Below are positions 30,300-42,700 of a DNA stretch of 64,000 nt, piece by piece. Location: NCBI GenBank assembly GCA_963576735.1, contig OY755196.1, positions 6,367,912-6,431,911 of the forward strand, written 5' to 3'. Source of the stretch: Bedellia somnulentella. Taxonomy: Eukaryota > Arthropoda > Insecta > Lepidoptera > Bedelliidae. Position 1 is the stretch's first letter, and each line of letters opens with the position of its first letter. A program made the position numbers and the translations under genes. Below the pieces are notes generated by a model. It was not told the DNA's origin, made no database searches, and was given only the letters and a program-made list of their open reading frames with translations.

Positions 30300-30395
30300 A
30301 CTCAAACCAGGTGACGATGTCTCGTGATGTTCAGAAGTATTAGAACCTCTGCCAACCCCTTCGGGGATATAAGGCGTGAACGCTTGAGTTTGAGA
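30300..30395 (+). mobile_element. T2 SINE, 3' part
   Basis: accaggtgacgatgtctcgt to ggcgtgaacgcttgagtttg. Confidence 0.75.
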
Positions 30396-30521
30396 GGTTA
30401 TTAGTCACCCATTTTACCCTCTGCCAAAACCTCTGAATATTTTTTGTTTCTATTATTAACTTTTGCTTGCCACATTTTATGTATTATCTTGTTATCTTTC
30501 GATATAACTAAAGTAATCTCT

Positions 30522-31112
30522 TGCCGCGTAGTGGCTTATTCCGTTTATCCACCCTAAAAAATCCTCCCTAAGTCGGATATTCGGAAACGCGTGTCCGTCT
30601 ATCCACCCTGAACGGGGTGGATATCCGGAATGCATATAATAAGGTTCTTCCGATTTTCTACCCTGCCTACGTACAGTCATTTACAGAAAAAAGACCCTAA
30701 GTTTGTAAGATATTTTTATTCCAACTGTAAGTAAGAAAGTAGGTATGTTTATCTTAAGTATTTTAATGTTCACGATATTCCTTGGACCCATTTTGTGTTG
30801 TGTATGTTTCATTTCGGATATCCACCCCGTTCAGGGTGGATAGACGGACACGCGTTTCCGAATATCCGTCTTAGGGAGGATTTTTTAGGGTGGATAAACG
30901 GAATAAGCCCGCGTAGTGCTTAGAATGTCACTACCCTTTTCTTTCGACTCAGGGTATGGGGCCTTTTAAGTGGATTTTGGGCGATGCGGCTGGAGAATCA
31001 TCACCAACGATACTTTAACTCTGCCATCTTGTACCTATTAACTTTCAAATGTGGCTGAGCTCTGGCTACCCCTTTTTGGGATTCATGGCCGTGAGTATAT
31101 GTATGCATGTAC
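30522..31112 (+). mobile_element. S1 SINE split by a MULE-like foldback element
   Basis: Head gccgcgtagtg ends at 30533 and the element resumes at 30919 with cttagaatgtcactaccc, running to the tail ggccgtgagtatatgtatgc. Confidence 0.85.
30534..30908. mobile_element. 375-bp foldback (MULE-like) with 10-bp target duplication
   Basis: Arms 30534-30626 and 30817-30908 are near-perfect inverted copies (gcttattccgtttatccacc at the outside). ccgcgtagtg is duplicated at 30524-30533 and 30909-30918. Each arm also contains a tatccaccc...gggtggata palindrome. Long terminal repeats and a 9-11 bp duplication are the hallmark of Mutator-like elements. The spacer has no transposase. Confidence 0.85.
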
Positions 31113-31553
31113 TCTCTGTGAGTAATAAAAGGCACAGGTAGTTTGAATATCGCTTTTAATAATTTTTCAAAATCAACTTAAAATATTTCTAAACAATTAT
31201 TTTTCTTAGTTACATAAACCTTACGCCTAGTTAGCTTTAAAATCGTTTCAATCAAGTTAATATACATTTCGTAGTAAACAAACTTTACTCCTTTTTTGGG
31301 AAAATTTGTGTAAGACATTATTTTACGAAGTTAAAATAAAATGAGAAAGGAAAAAAAGAAAACAATATTATACATATTAATTACAAGATATTAATACAAA
31401 ACCAAACTGGAAATCTACACACTTTAACAATAGTCGTATTACCTGCGTAGTAGATATTAAGATACTTCTAATTCACACATATAATTTATACCAGACAAAA
31501 TATGACATATGACCTTTATTTACCTTATTATATTTCATAACTTATTCTACAAA
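31113..31553. other. Intergenic, nothing recognised
   Basis: AT-rich, no supported feature. Confidence 0.5.
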
Positions 31554-31675
31554 ATTTACCCACTAAATTTTTTTATCATCTTTTCTCCACTTAACTTTCA
31601 TAAGTGGCTGAGGGAATTCAAATTCCTTAGCTCTGGCTACCCCTTCCAGGGATTGATAGCCGTGAGTATATGTAT
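31554..31675 (+). mobile_element. S1 SINE, 5'-truncated, with 12-bp target duplication
   Basis: ttattctacaaa at 31542-31553 and 31676-31687. Only the last 120 bp were inserted, so truncation happened during reverse transcription. Confidence 0.85.
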
Positions 31676-31687
31676 TTATTCTACAAA

Positions 31688-33111
31688 GTGGGTTGCCGTG
31701 AAGATTTTGTTTACACTATTAAATGTGTGTCGCAGTAAACAGTTAAAAAAGAAATTAAATATTTTCTTAAAAAATATTCTAGGGATCACTTACATAAAAA
31801 TATTATGTAATTTATTGAATAGTACATATATTGTAAATTTACTACACACACATATACTGTAATTTTTATGTACTAAATTTGTAATCGAAGTAAAGGGGTC
31901 TATAATATAGACTCTATATGCTTAAAAGTCCTTCAAACCTAATTGTAAATATAATGTAAGAAAGACATACTATTTCATGAAAATAATATATGTATATCAA
32001 ATAAATTTCCTTTAGAGGTAAAGGAAATTATTGTTATGACCGAATGCATGTAAGGTAAACCAAATACAAGTTTACTTTCATCTTTTCTTAAAAAAACTGT
32101 TGTTTTATATTTATCTACAATGTGTGAGTAAGTTACCACAGGTAAACGAGACTGTGGAAAGTATTCGTAATATATATATATCGTTTCTATCTCTTCTAAC
32201 TCTTAGTAACATCAATGTATGTCTCACTCGCACATTTCTAGGGCACTCATCTTTAAAAAAGCTAAAATGGATTTTTTGATTCAAGATATGGTTTCTGTTT
32301 AATATATTTGTTCATTATAATTAGACAAATCCATATTTACTACACTATATAATACCAATAATTATTATATTTATGTATTACCAACAATTATTTAAATTTC
32401 TAGTTCCTTAGCTCTGGCTACCCATTCTAGGGACTTATAGCCGTGAGTATATGTATGTATGTAATTAATATAATTATTGCAACTTTAATCTGAATCTTTG
32501 TGTGACCTTGTAAGGTGTAGTAGTGTGTAAGTAAGACAGAAATTCATGTTAGTGGGAGTGAAAAAGGATTCAAAAATATAACCACTCTAATATAGGTAGT
32601 TTGTAAGTGGGTAGGGCATGAATACTAGTCATTAAAAATTATTAAAATTAATTTGGACCAAGACTGGAGTAATACCAAAATAATGGTAAAAAAAAAGATT
32701 ATTAAAAAGTATCGGTGCAAATTAATTTCACACCTCCTATCCATTCGCCTACGTCCAAATCACTACCAAACATGCTGTAAATTAATATCAAGAACAGGAG
32801 ATCTCTATCAGTTAATATCAATTTTCAATTAAAATCTGAAAATATTTCATACTGAAAAACAATGTATCATTACTTTGAACAAAATAAAGTGTAATTTATT
32901 CTACTTTTTTATCAGCTGGGGCAGTAACACTGTCGTGGTTATAGTGAGCTTGTGGGTTAGAAAGAGATAAACATATACGATATTTTAAAATGTGAAAGAG
33001 ATAGCTATTTTAAACCAGGGGATCTGTAGTTAAAAAGACAAGCGTGCTATGTTAATATGTTTTTGAAAATTTGTTAAACACGAGCAAAAGATTCTTTATA
33101 TTATTTATAAA
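31688..33111. other. Intergenic AT-rich stretch; S1 tail fragment at 32399-32462
   Basis: Apart from an S1 3' fragment (ttccttagctctggctaccc to gtatatgtatgtatgta), I see no gene. The 3' UTR of paralog B lies at its right end. Confidence 0.6.
32895..32900 (-). promoter_or_regulatory. Candidate poly(A) signal of paralog B
   Basis: AATAAA on the minus strand, about 210 bases past the stop. No nearer canonical signal is visible. Confidence 0.35.
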
Positions 33112-33788
33112 TTAGTTAGGATTATTACGAGTAGATCGTCTAGTCATAGGTCTCATCGCAACCGTATTAGTATTATCAGATTTCTCTTCATTCTGATCTT
33201 CTTCTACAAGTATCACTTCTTGATTATCCGAATTCACGATTTGGACATCATCATTTTCATTTTCATCATTTACCTGTACACCATCTACACTTTGTTGGAC
33301 GTCAAAAACTTCATTTTCTGGTGCTTCTACAGCGCCATTTTCTATATCATCAATTGCTGCATTTGGATCGCACTCATTTTGGTCTGGCACTTGAGTTGTA
33401 TCATTAACCTTATCGATATCATCAATGTTTTCCTCAGCATTCGTAAAATCTTCATCCTTAAGTTCATTTACTTCATCACCATTCCCACCTTCAGCATTTT
33501 CGTTTTGAGACTCGACAGTATTAACAGTATTGTCAAAATCGTAATCTTGACCGTTCTCAGTTTCTTCATAATCATTTTCAACAGCAGAATTTTCTGTTTC
33601 ATTATTGAGTTCTTCTTTAATATTCTCATCGTTACGAAGAGACGCTAAAAGATTATCAATTTGGGCGTCCAAAGCTGAATCAACAACTGAATTAGGGTCA
33701 TTTTTACCTTTTTTCACGTGTCCAGAGAATTCTATTTTTCTTGCCGGCCTCTGTAACTTGCCAGGCTTTATGATTAGAGTGTTTGCAC
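33112..33788 (-). CDS. Paralog B exon 9 (last RRM strand, acidic tail, stop)
   Basis: Two bases completing a split Gly codon, then 224 codons and TAA. ANTLIIKPGK is the last strand; AQIDNLLASL opens a long Asp/Glu/Asn tail; the end is basic (MTRRSTRNNPN). The acidic-then-basic ending is absent from paralog A. Confidence 0.9.
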
Positions 33789-36700
33789 CTGAAAATGGAT
33801 TAAAACATTTTGTTAGTGTGCTGAGTTATGGTTAAAGAAAAAAGTGATAAAATTTGTGTTCACTTAATAATTCAACTCGATATCAAGGGTGTGTCAAAAG
33901 CAAATTCGTTTAACTAAATATATCAAAGAATTTAGAGAAATGTGATTCATATTTCAATGTATTACAAAGAGAAAACTATTTTTTTCTAATAACAAATTTC
34001 TTGTTGAAAACCCTTAATTTATTTATTTAACATAAGTTCAATACTACGGAAGGGGTGGCAGTGTGTGTGACATTGTCACCTGATATTCAGACTACCCAAC
34101 TTTTGCTTGGACAGTGTATTCACGTGATAGGGGACAGGCCTATCGCCGTTTACCTACCTACCTCTGCCAACAAATATACGGCGTGAGCGTTTGAGTTGAT
34201 GTGAGAAATTTTAAAAAAATCAGTGTGAATTTTTGGAATAACCCCATTTTGTAAAGGTTTTAACATTTAGCCGTTCATTCCTTCCCTAAGAGGCAGACTG
34301 ACCACTACCGTGATAGCCTGTTAGCTTACATACATACATATACTTAAGCCATTATTTTCCATTGGGGTAGGCAGAGACTATTGATCGCCACAATGTACGA
34401 TCCTGGCAAACCTCTCTAGCTTCGTTTACATCCATCAATCTTTTCATACATGCTCTTTTATTCTTCGGACGCCGGTCTTTTTGAGCACACACTCTATTTG
34501 GTCCAGGTGTGTCCTCTGTGGTCGTCCTATACTAACAATACCTTCCATATTGGCTCTATAGATCTACTAGCTGACCCGACAGACTTCGTACTGTAAATTT
34601 GCTTATGTCAAACTTTAGGCGTTTTTTCCGGTACTCTCAGTTCAATAAGGCGTGAATATTTTATTGGTCAATTTTTTCCGGAATAAAAAGTATCCTATGT
34701 AACAATTTGGGTCATCATCTTGGATTCTGCCAAATTTCATTCATATACATTATGTACTTAAAGAGCCTTTTCGCCTCAAACACACAAAATCCATCAGCTT
34801 AACTTTCACATTTATAATATTAATAGGATTTGCTTACCAAACTTAATCCCATTTTTCCCGAGAATAGCGTCAAAATCTGCCTCGTCACTGAACAAGACAC
34901 CAAGTTCATTCCTGCTCTTCCTAACAAGATATGGGTTATGTTCCTGCAGGAACAATTGCACCTCCGTTTTAGGAGGCAGCGATGGACGACCTTGGATCTG
35001 TTAATTACAATTTATTTATACACTTTTTAAAATCTCGCGGTTCGTAGACATAATACATAACTAGCTTTCCGCCCACGGCTTCGCCCGCGTGGGATTCGGT
35101 TATATTGCGGTATAAAGCACAACTACAAGAAAACTTTTCATTCCCATGATTTCCCTCGGGGATATCATTTTCCGGGAGAAAATGTCTGCAAAATGTCAAG
35201 GCAATCGGTTCAGTAGTTATGGCGTGAAAGCGGAACAAACAAACAAACTCACTTTCTGATTTATAATATTAGTAAGGATAATCGGGATTAACCAAAGAAA
35301 TACACAGGCTGACCAGTAGGTATGCCGAAACATCGGACGAACATATTAAACCCGATTAATATATATAACAATTTATTTATTTGAAATACGGTTGCTGAGT
35401 TCTTGATGAAATTATTGGTTTAATATCCCGGCTAATTCGACAAAATAATATATTATCAATTACATACATATACTTACGGCTATAAATACCTAAAAGGGGT
35501 AGGCAGAGAGTTGCACAATAAGAAACTCTTTAGCCACTTTTGGAAGTTATGTGAGAAGAATAATGTAAAATCAACCACATCACCCAAAAATTACTTTAAA
35601 AGCCCCAATACCCTTAGTTGCATCTTACCAACACCCATGGGAAGAAATGAAAACAAATCTAATTATCAATTCTATTAATATTGTTTTTAATAATTTAAAT
35701 TATAATATACATTATATTATACATTTAGTATCATAAATAATAATTAAATATTATATATGCATACAGACATACATATACTCACGCGATTAGTTCTCTTTAG
35801 GGTAGGCAGAGACTATCGATCGCCACTTTGTACGATCCTGACAAAACTCTCTAGCTTCGTCTACATCCATCAATCTTTTAATACATGCTCTTTTATTCTT
35901 CATACTTCGGACGCCTGCCTTATATATTAATTTCATACTTACCACAACACTGAAATTCTTATCCGTATTGATTACGTCTCTGCCGTTCTTGAGCAGGAAA
36001 GCTAATTGCTGTAAGACAATTTGATTCACTTAGATTATTTATAGAACGGAACAGCCAAGAGCGGATCGAGTCATATGGATAAAATGGGCATGCCCACAAC
36101 CCTTATCGATATACGACATCACACTTTTATGGTCTTGTGGAAACAGCAAAGATATAATGGCCAGTACACCCTGCTGCGTACCAACTTATAATTTGTATCA
36201 ATGCTTAGCTCGAGAAACATTTACATACCGCGATGTAGGATATGAGTGAGACGCTGCTATGTGCGAGTGAGTCCGCAGTAGTGTGCGCTCTAACATGACT
36301 CCGACAGTCTATTGAGGGTAGAGCTGATAGGTTGATGATACTAATCACTATGGCTATGATATTTAGGTGCCTACGCTCACAACCTTTTATGAGGGCTGGA
36401 TCCGTCCCTGGTTACAGCCTCAAGCAGAGGGAGATAGGTTCAAATCCTGAGGCGAGCCTACATCAATGTGTCATTAAAGTCGTATGTGTGGTTAATAAAT
36501 AAGCATTTACGGACATATGACACAGATCAAGTTAGCCCCAAAGTACAACTTAATGACTTGTCGTATGGGATACTAACTCAACGATATATTTTATAACATA
36601 AACGTTCACGCCGTTTATCCCCGAAGGGGTTGACAGAGGTACCAATACTCCTGAACTCACATGGCAAGCGCCATCTAGTTTCCAGAGAAGGTACCCACGT

Positions 36701-39700
36701 TTTGCTTAGACAGTGTACTCACGTGATAGGGGGCAGGCCTATCGCCGTTTTGTACGAATACACTGTCACAAGACTAAGTACAACTCAGCCATGTGGGTTT
36801 CCTCACGATGTTTTCCCTCACCGTTAGCAACCATGATAAATTAACCACACATATGACTTTAGAAAAGACAAATTGGTGTAGGCCCGTCCCAGGATTGGAA
36901 CTCACGCCCTTCTGTTTTTCGGGCGGGTGTTATACCCACTGGAATATCATGTCTATTATATAGTATATTTTATATAATATAATTTTCATATAAATAACAA
37001 TAAGAAACACTATTTATGCTCATCACATACATGTTGCCCTCAGCGGGGATAGAATCTGCGACGTCCGGACCCAGAAGCTAGTCACCTATCCACTCGACCG
37101 CGAACGTCATTTAATATATCATGAATAATATATCAAGATTATTAACGGTAAGGCAAAAAGTTGTCTAAGTTGTATTTAGTCATGTGACAGGCCTGCCCCC
37201 TATCACGTGAGTACACTGTCCAAGTAAAACGTGTGTACTGTAAACACCAGGTGATAATGTCACGTGCTATTCATAATTATTATTTTCTATGCTATCCCTT
37301 TGCGGCTATACGGCATAAACATTATTTTTAAAAAGTAGTAAATTTCATAAGCAAACGCCTACGTGCTTCTTTTGAAAAAAATGTATTTTACTTACTTTCC
37401 AACGTTTTGACACCAATTTCGGTAAATACTTTTCAATAAGAAGAACTGTTAGTTTTTCCACGCGCCCCTTTAAGTCAGTTTCTTCATTTTCAGGCTTTTG
37501 AGTTTCTCCTCCGTTTTCCTCTTTACAGGCTGCTGCCTGTTTCGCCTCAATCACCTCTTTTATAGCATCGTCTATCTTCGCTTCTTCAGTGGTGTAAATA
37601 TTTTTCAACTGCAGTAGAAAATAATAATGTTTTTTATAAAAAATAATAATAAGATAATTATATATAAGATAATAAACGATACTTATAAGACTGAATTGAA
37701 GTTGTTAAAATGATAGATTAATGGCATCCATGTGTGAACATTATATTTACTTAACTTAAAACTGCTATAATATATTTTTTAACAAAAAGGGACCGATTTC
37801 ATAGCCATTTGATAGAACCCCAAACTTGCATACAAAATTCGTTTAAACAGCAGCAAGGAAGCATATTCAACCGAACAGAAAAACAACTTCAGAAACAACT
37901 GCCTAATAACGGAGTAATCGCGTAACATACATAAGTCAGTCGGTAAAACAACGTTAAATACATATAATCCAATTTAAAATATTAATCAAAACAATTATCT
38001 ATATCTATCTATACTATAATAAGACTGTAACGAGGTCAAAACTGTACATTGAAGAAAAAAAAACCGGTGGAATATGTTTTATTTTCGATACTGAAGTCAA
38101 ATTTGCTATTTTTGAAAAAAATGTCTGTCTGTCTGTATGTCCGTTCATCATGTTAATTCTACCGGACCGATCTTGATCAAATTTGGCATGAATGTAGGTT
38201 ATACACCTGGCCAACATATAGGATATAATTTATCCCGGATTTCGCAAGGGTTCCCACAGGAGCATAAAAAAACATAACTTTTATATGGTTCCCCATATTT
38301 ACACGATTAATTTTTTCATCGACCGACTTTATCGGACTCTTCATTAACAGTCTTTTTGGAAAAAATAAGGGTTTCATCCATTTGCATCAAAATAATTGTC
38401 CATTTAATTGTTTGTCAATAGTATGACTACTAGATATATATATAGGATATCACAAATTTGAGAGTTACACAAATGTCTGCGTGGCGTAGCGGTATATCGT
38501 TTGGTAAATACTAAGTACGAAAGACCCAGGTTCGAATCCCGGGTGGTTAAAGTCTTTTTGCGTATTTTTTTTGCTTTTTCTGTTAGGTAAGAATAATAGG
38601 ATGCACTAATCCTTCTTTTTCACATTCAACTATGCGAATATGTATGAATAAAGATAATTGAAAGCATATTGTATGAATTTTGCGTATTCATTTGGTAGGT
38701 TTGAGAATATGTTTATAACTTTTGTTTATTTAACTATTTTTAACTAATATTCTCATAGATATATTATACTCAATACTCAATATATTTATTGCGTTCCACA
38801 ATGGTTTTCTTAGATGGTAAGTATGTAATTATGTTACAGCATTGTGGACCCTGTTGGGCACAGCAATTAGAGGAAAGGACGAAGTAATTATTATTTATCA
38901 TTGAGATATTCTTCAATAAGTTGCTACAAGAAGAAGCTATCCCCGATGAATGGTGCAACAGTGCATTGGTGCCCATCTATAAAAACAAAGGTGATGTACA
39001 AGAATGTGGCAACTACAGGGGGATCAAGCTGATGTCGCATAGTATGAAAGTGTGGGAGAAAGTAATAGAGAGACGTATGAGAGAGGAAAGCGAGGTAACC
39101 CAGAACCAGTTCGGTTTTATGCCTGGAAGGGGGACAACGGACGCCATTTTCGCACTTAGACAGCTGTGTGAAAAATACAAACGTGTCCACAGAAATTTGC
39201 ACATGGTGTTCGTTGATCTGGAAAAGGCATACGATCGTGTACCGCGAACGGTTCTGTGGTGGGCTTTGAAAGAGAGAAGAGTGCCTGGGAAATACCTGCA
39301 TCTTATCCGGGCAATGCATGGCCAAGCCCGGACGCAAGTCCGGTCTGAAGCCGGCGTTACCGACAGGTTCAATGTGGCGGTAGGCTTACACCAGGGATCG
39401 GCTTTAAGCCCGTATTTGTTCCTCCTGATTATGGATGCTTTGACATCGGACATAAAGGAGGAGGCACCCTGGTGTATGCTATTCGCGGATGACATTGTAC
39501 TTGTTGGTGAAGATCCCTCCGAGATCCAGAGCAGACTGGAAAAATGGCGGGAGAGACTGGAGAGTGTCGGACTGAAGATAAGCAGGACCAAAACAGAGCA
39601 CCTGTTCTGCGATTTCGGTGGCACAACCAGTTTCTCGCAAATCGCATTAAGCGGTGAGCCTTTACCAGTCTGCTCCGACTTCCGGTATCTCGGATCAGTG

Positions 39701-42700
39701 ATCCAAAATGACGGCAACATTGACCGTGACGTGGGAAACCGGATAAATGCAGGATGGATGAAATGAAGACAGGTCTCAGGTACAGTTTGCGACAGAAGGA
39801 TGCCCCTGACATTAAAAGGGAAAATCTACAAGTCCGTGATAAGACCTGTCATGATGTATGGAAGTGAATGTTGGGCAATGAAAAAGACGGATGAAAGCAA
39901 AATGCACGTAGCAGAAATGAGGATGTTGAGATGGATGTGTGGTGTGACAAGTATGGATAATATTAGAAACGAGTTTATAAGAGGAAGTGTGAAAGTGGCT
40001 CCACTGACAGAAAAGATTAGAAGTAATAGGTTACGGTAGTATGGTCATGTAATGAGAAGGGATGAAATGCATGTGACTAAAAAAGTGATGAATATGAGTG
40101 TAGATGGATACAAGGGAAGAAGAAAGTGTGGATGAACTGTGTGAACGATGATATGGGAATAAAAGGTGTAAGCTCCGAAATGGCGTATGACAGAGACGAA
40201 TGGAAGAGAAACACATGTTGTGCCGACCCCACCTAGTGGGATAAGGGCAGGAGAATGATGATATTCACTTGGACTATAATAGCATTTATTTATTAGTAGC
40301 TCCTTAAGATTTTTTGAGAAATTAGAGATAGTGGCTTCCTCTCTTAGAGGTTTTGGCAGTTTATTATAGATTTTTATTGCCATAGAATGTGGACTAGATG
40401 CGTGCATTGCAAGGTTAGAGGTAGGCAGAGTCAACTTGTCTCTGTTACGAAGTGTAATGCTAATAGGTACATTTTGCTTGGAAGGAAATAGATTAGGGTT
40501 ATTTTTCACATGTTTGCAGATCTCAAATATGTAGATGGAAGGTAGTGTTAGCAATTTGAGTTCTTTGAAATGGGGTCTACAGCTGTCCGTTACTTTACTT
40601 ACGCATAAATTAATATTCTATTTAAGCCTCAGAATGCATAGTTTGTAAATAATAGTAAATATCTCAATTTTAATTCAGTACCGCCATCTATTGGCCGATG
40701 ATTGCAATCTCTCTCACATCACCAACTTATTGCTCCCCATAATATTTACAAGATTAATTTTTTCATCGACCGACTTTACCAGACTCTTCATTAATAGTGT
40801 TTTTGAAAAAAATAAGGGTTTTATCCATTTTCATCAAAATAAATGTCCATTTAATGAATTGCTGTGTGGTGTCGGCTTAGAATAACACTACCCCATTTCT
40901 TCCGGTGGGTGTACGTAAGAGGCGACTAACGGTATTGGGGTTTTTAAGGGATTTTAGGGGGATGTGGTTGGAGACCCATCACCAACAACCTTTATTTCAC
41001 TAACCTTTCCCGACGCAACTTCCAAGAGTGGCTGAGGAACTTCAAGTTCCTTAGCTCTGGCTACCCCTTCTAGGGATTTATAGCCGTGAGTATATGTATG
41101 TATGTATGTATGTATGTATTTAATTGTTTGTCAATAGTATGGTTACTAGATATATACCATATCACAAATTTAACATCATTACTAATGTTTTTGTGGCGTA
41201 GCTGTATACCGATTGGTTAAAACTGAACTAACGGATGACCCAGGTTCGAATCCCGGGTGATTAAAGTCTTTTTGAGACTTTTTTGGTTTTGTGTTAGGTT
41301 AGAATAATAGGATGCACAAATCCTTCTTTTTCACATTCAACTATGCGAATATGTATGAATAAAGATAATTGAAAGTATATTGTATGAATTTTGCGTATTC
41401 ATTTGGTAGGTTTGAGAATATGTTTATAGCTTTTGGTTTTTTAATTATTTTTAACTAATATTCTCATAGATATATTATGTTTTACTTACGCATAAATAAA
41501 TATTCTGTTTAAGCCTCAGAATGCCTAGTTTGTAAATAATAGTAAATATACATACATACAAATTCTCACGCCGTTAGTTCCCATTGGGGTAGGCAGAGAC
41601 TATCGATCGCCACTTTGTACGATCCTGGCAAACCTCTCTGGCTTCGTTTACATCCATCAATCTTTTCATACATGCTCTTTTATTCTTCATACTGCGGACA
41701 CCTGCCTTTTTGAGCACATTTTCTATTTGATCCAAATGTGTCCTCCGAGGTCGTCCTCTACTAACATTACCTTCCACATTGGCTCTATATATCTCTTTCA
41801 CCAATTTACTGTCATCCATCCTCTCTATGTGCCCAAACCATCTCAACATTTCTTTTTCTATCTTTCTTACAATATCATCTTTTACACCACACCTTTCACG
41901 AATCACATCATTCCTCACACGATCACATAACCTTACATTACACACTTTTCTGAGGGATCTCATTTCTACTGCATTCACTCTACTTTCATGCTTCTTCTGC
42001 CACACCCAACATTCACTGCCATACATAAGCGTAGGAACGAGGACAGCATCATGCACAGCCATTCGGGCCTTTTCAGACACCGACTGACTAGACATTAGAC
42101 TATCCAGTGCTCCATTTACCGCATTACCCTTTTTGACTCTTCTCTCGATATCTTCATCACACTCACATCTTTATCCCACCAACTTGTTGGTGGTCTATTT
42201 GTTCTTTTACTCAATCCACATACTTCCGTCGCACATTCAACCATTGACGATTTGAGCACATCCCATACTTCTTCTATTTCCAATTCATCCTTCATCTCCA
42301 CGCAACTTAGCCTGTCGTCCAATTTCTTCATATATTCATCTCTAATATTTTCATCCTCTTCCAATTTCTCCACTTTTATTCTCGCAAATTCAGTTGTCGA
42401 CACTTTGGCCCTGTGACGCCAACGCGTGCACAGTCCCCTTAATCGTGATATCACGAGAAAGTGGTCTGTGCCAACGTTAATGCCCCTATGGACTCTGGTG
42501 TCAACAACCTTTGCTTTTAGCCTTTCATCCACTATCACAAAATCTATCATACTTCTCTCGCTTCCTCTCTGTCTAGTATACATATGGATATCTTTGTGTT
42601 CAAACAACGTGTTCGTAACACAAAGATTCCTCTCCAAACATACATCAATCACTTTCTCACCATTCTCGTTCACTCTTTTATCACCAAACTTTCCTAAAAC

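Noticed and set aside
33220..33648. 142-codon plus-strand open frame
   Set aside because: It is the antisense shadow of the low-complexity acidic tail of paralog B (GAA/GAT codons give Ile/Phe-rich antisense).
39013..39812. Minus frames of 235, 127 and 137 codons
   Set aside because: Shadows of the RTE reverse transcriptase on the plus strand.
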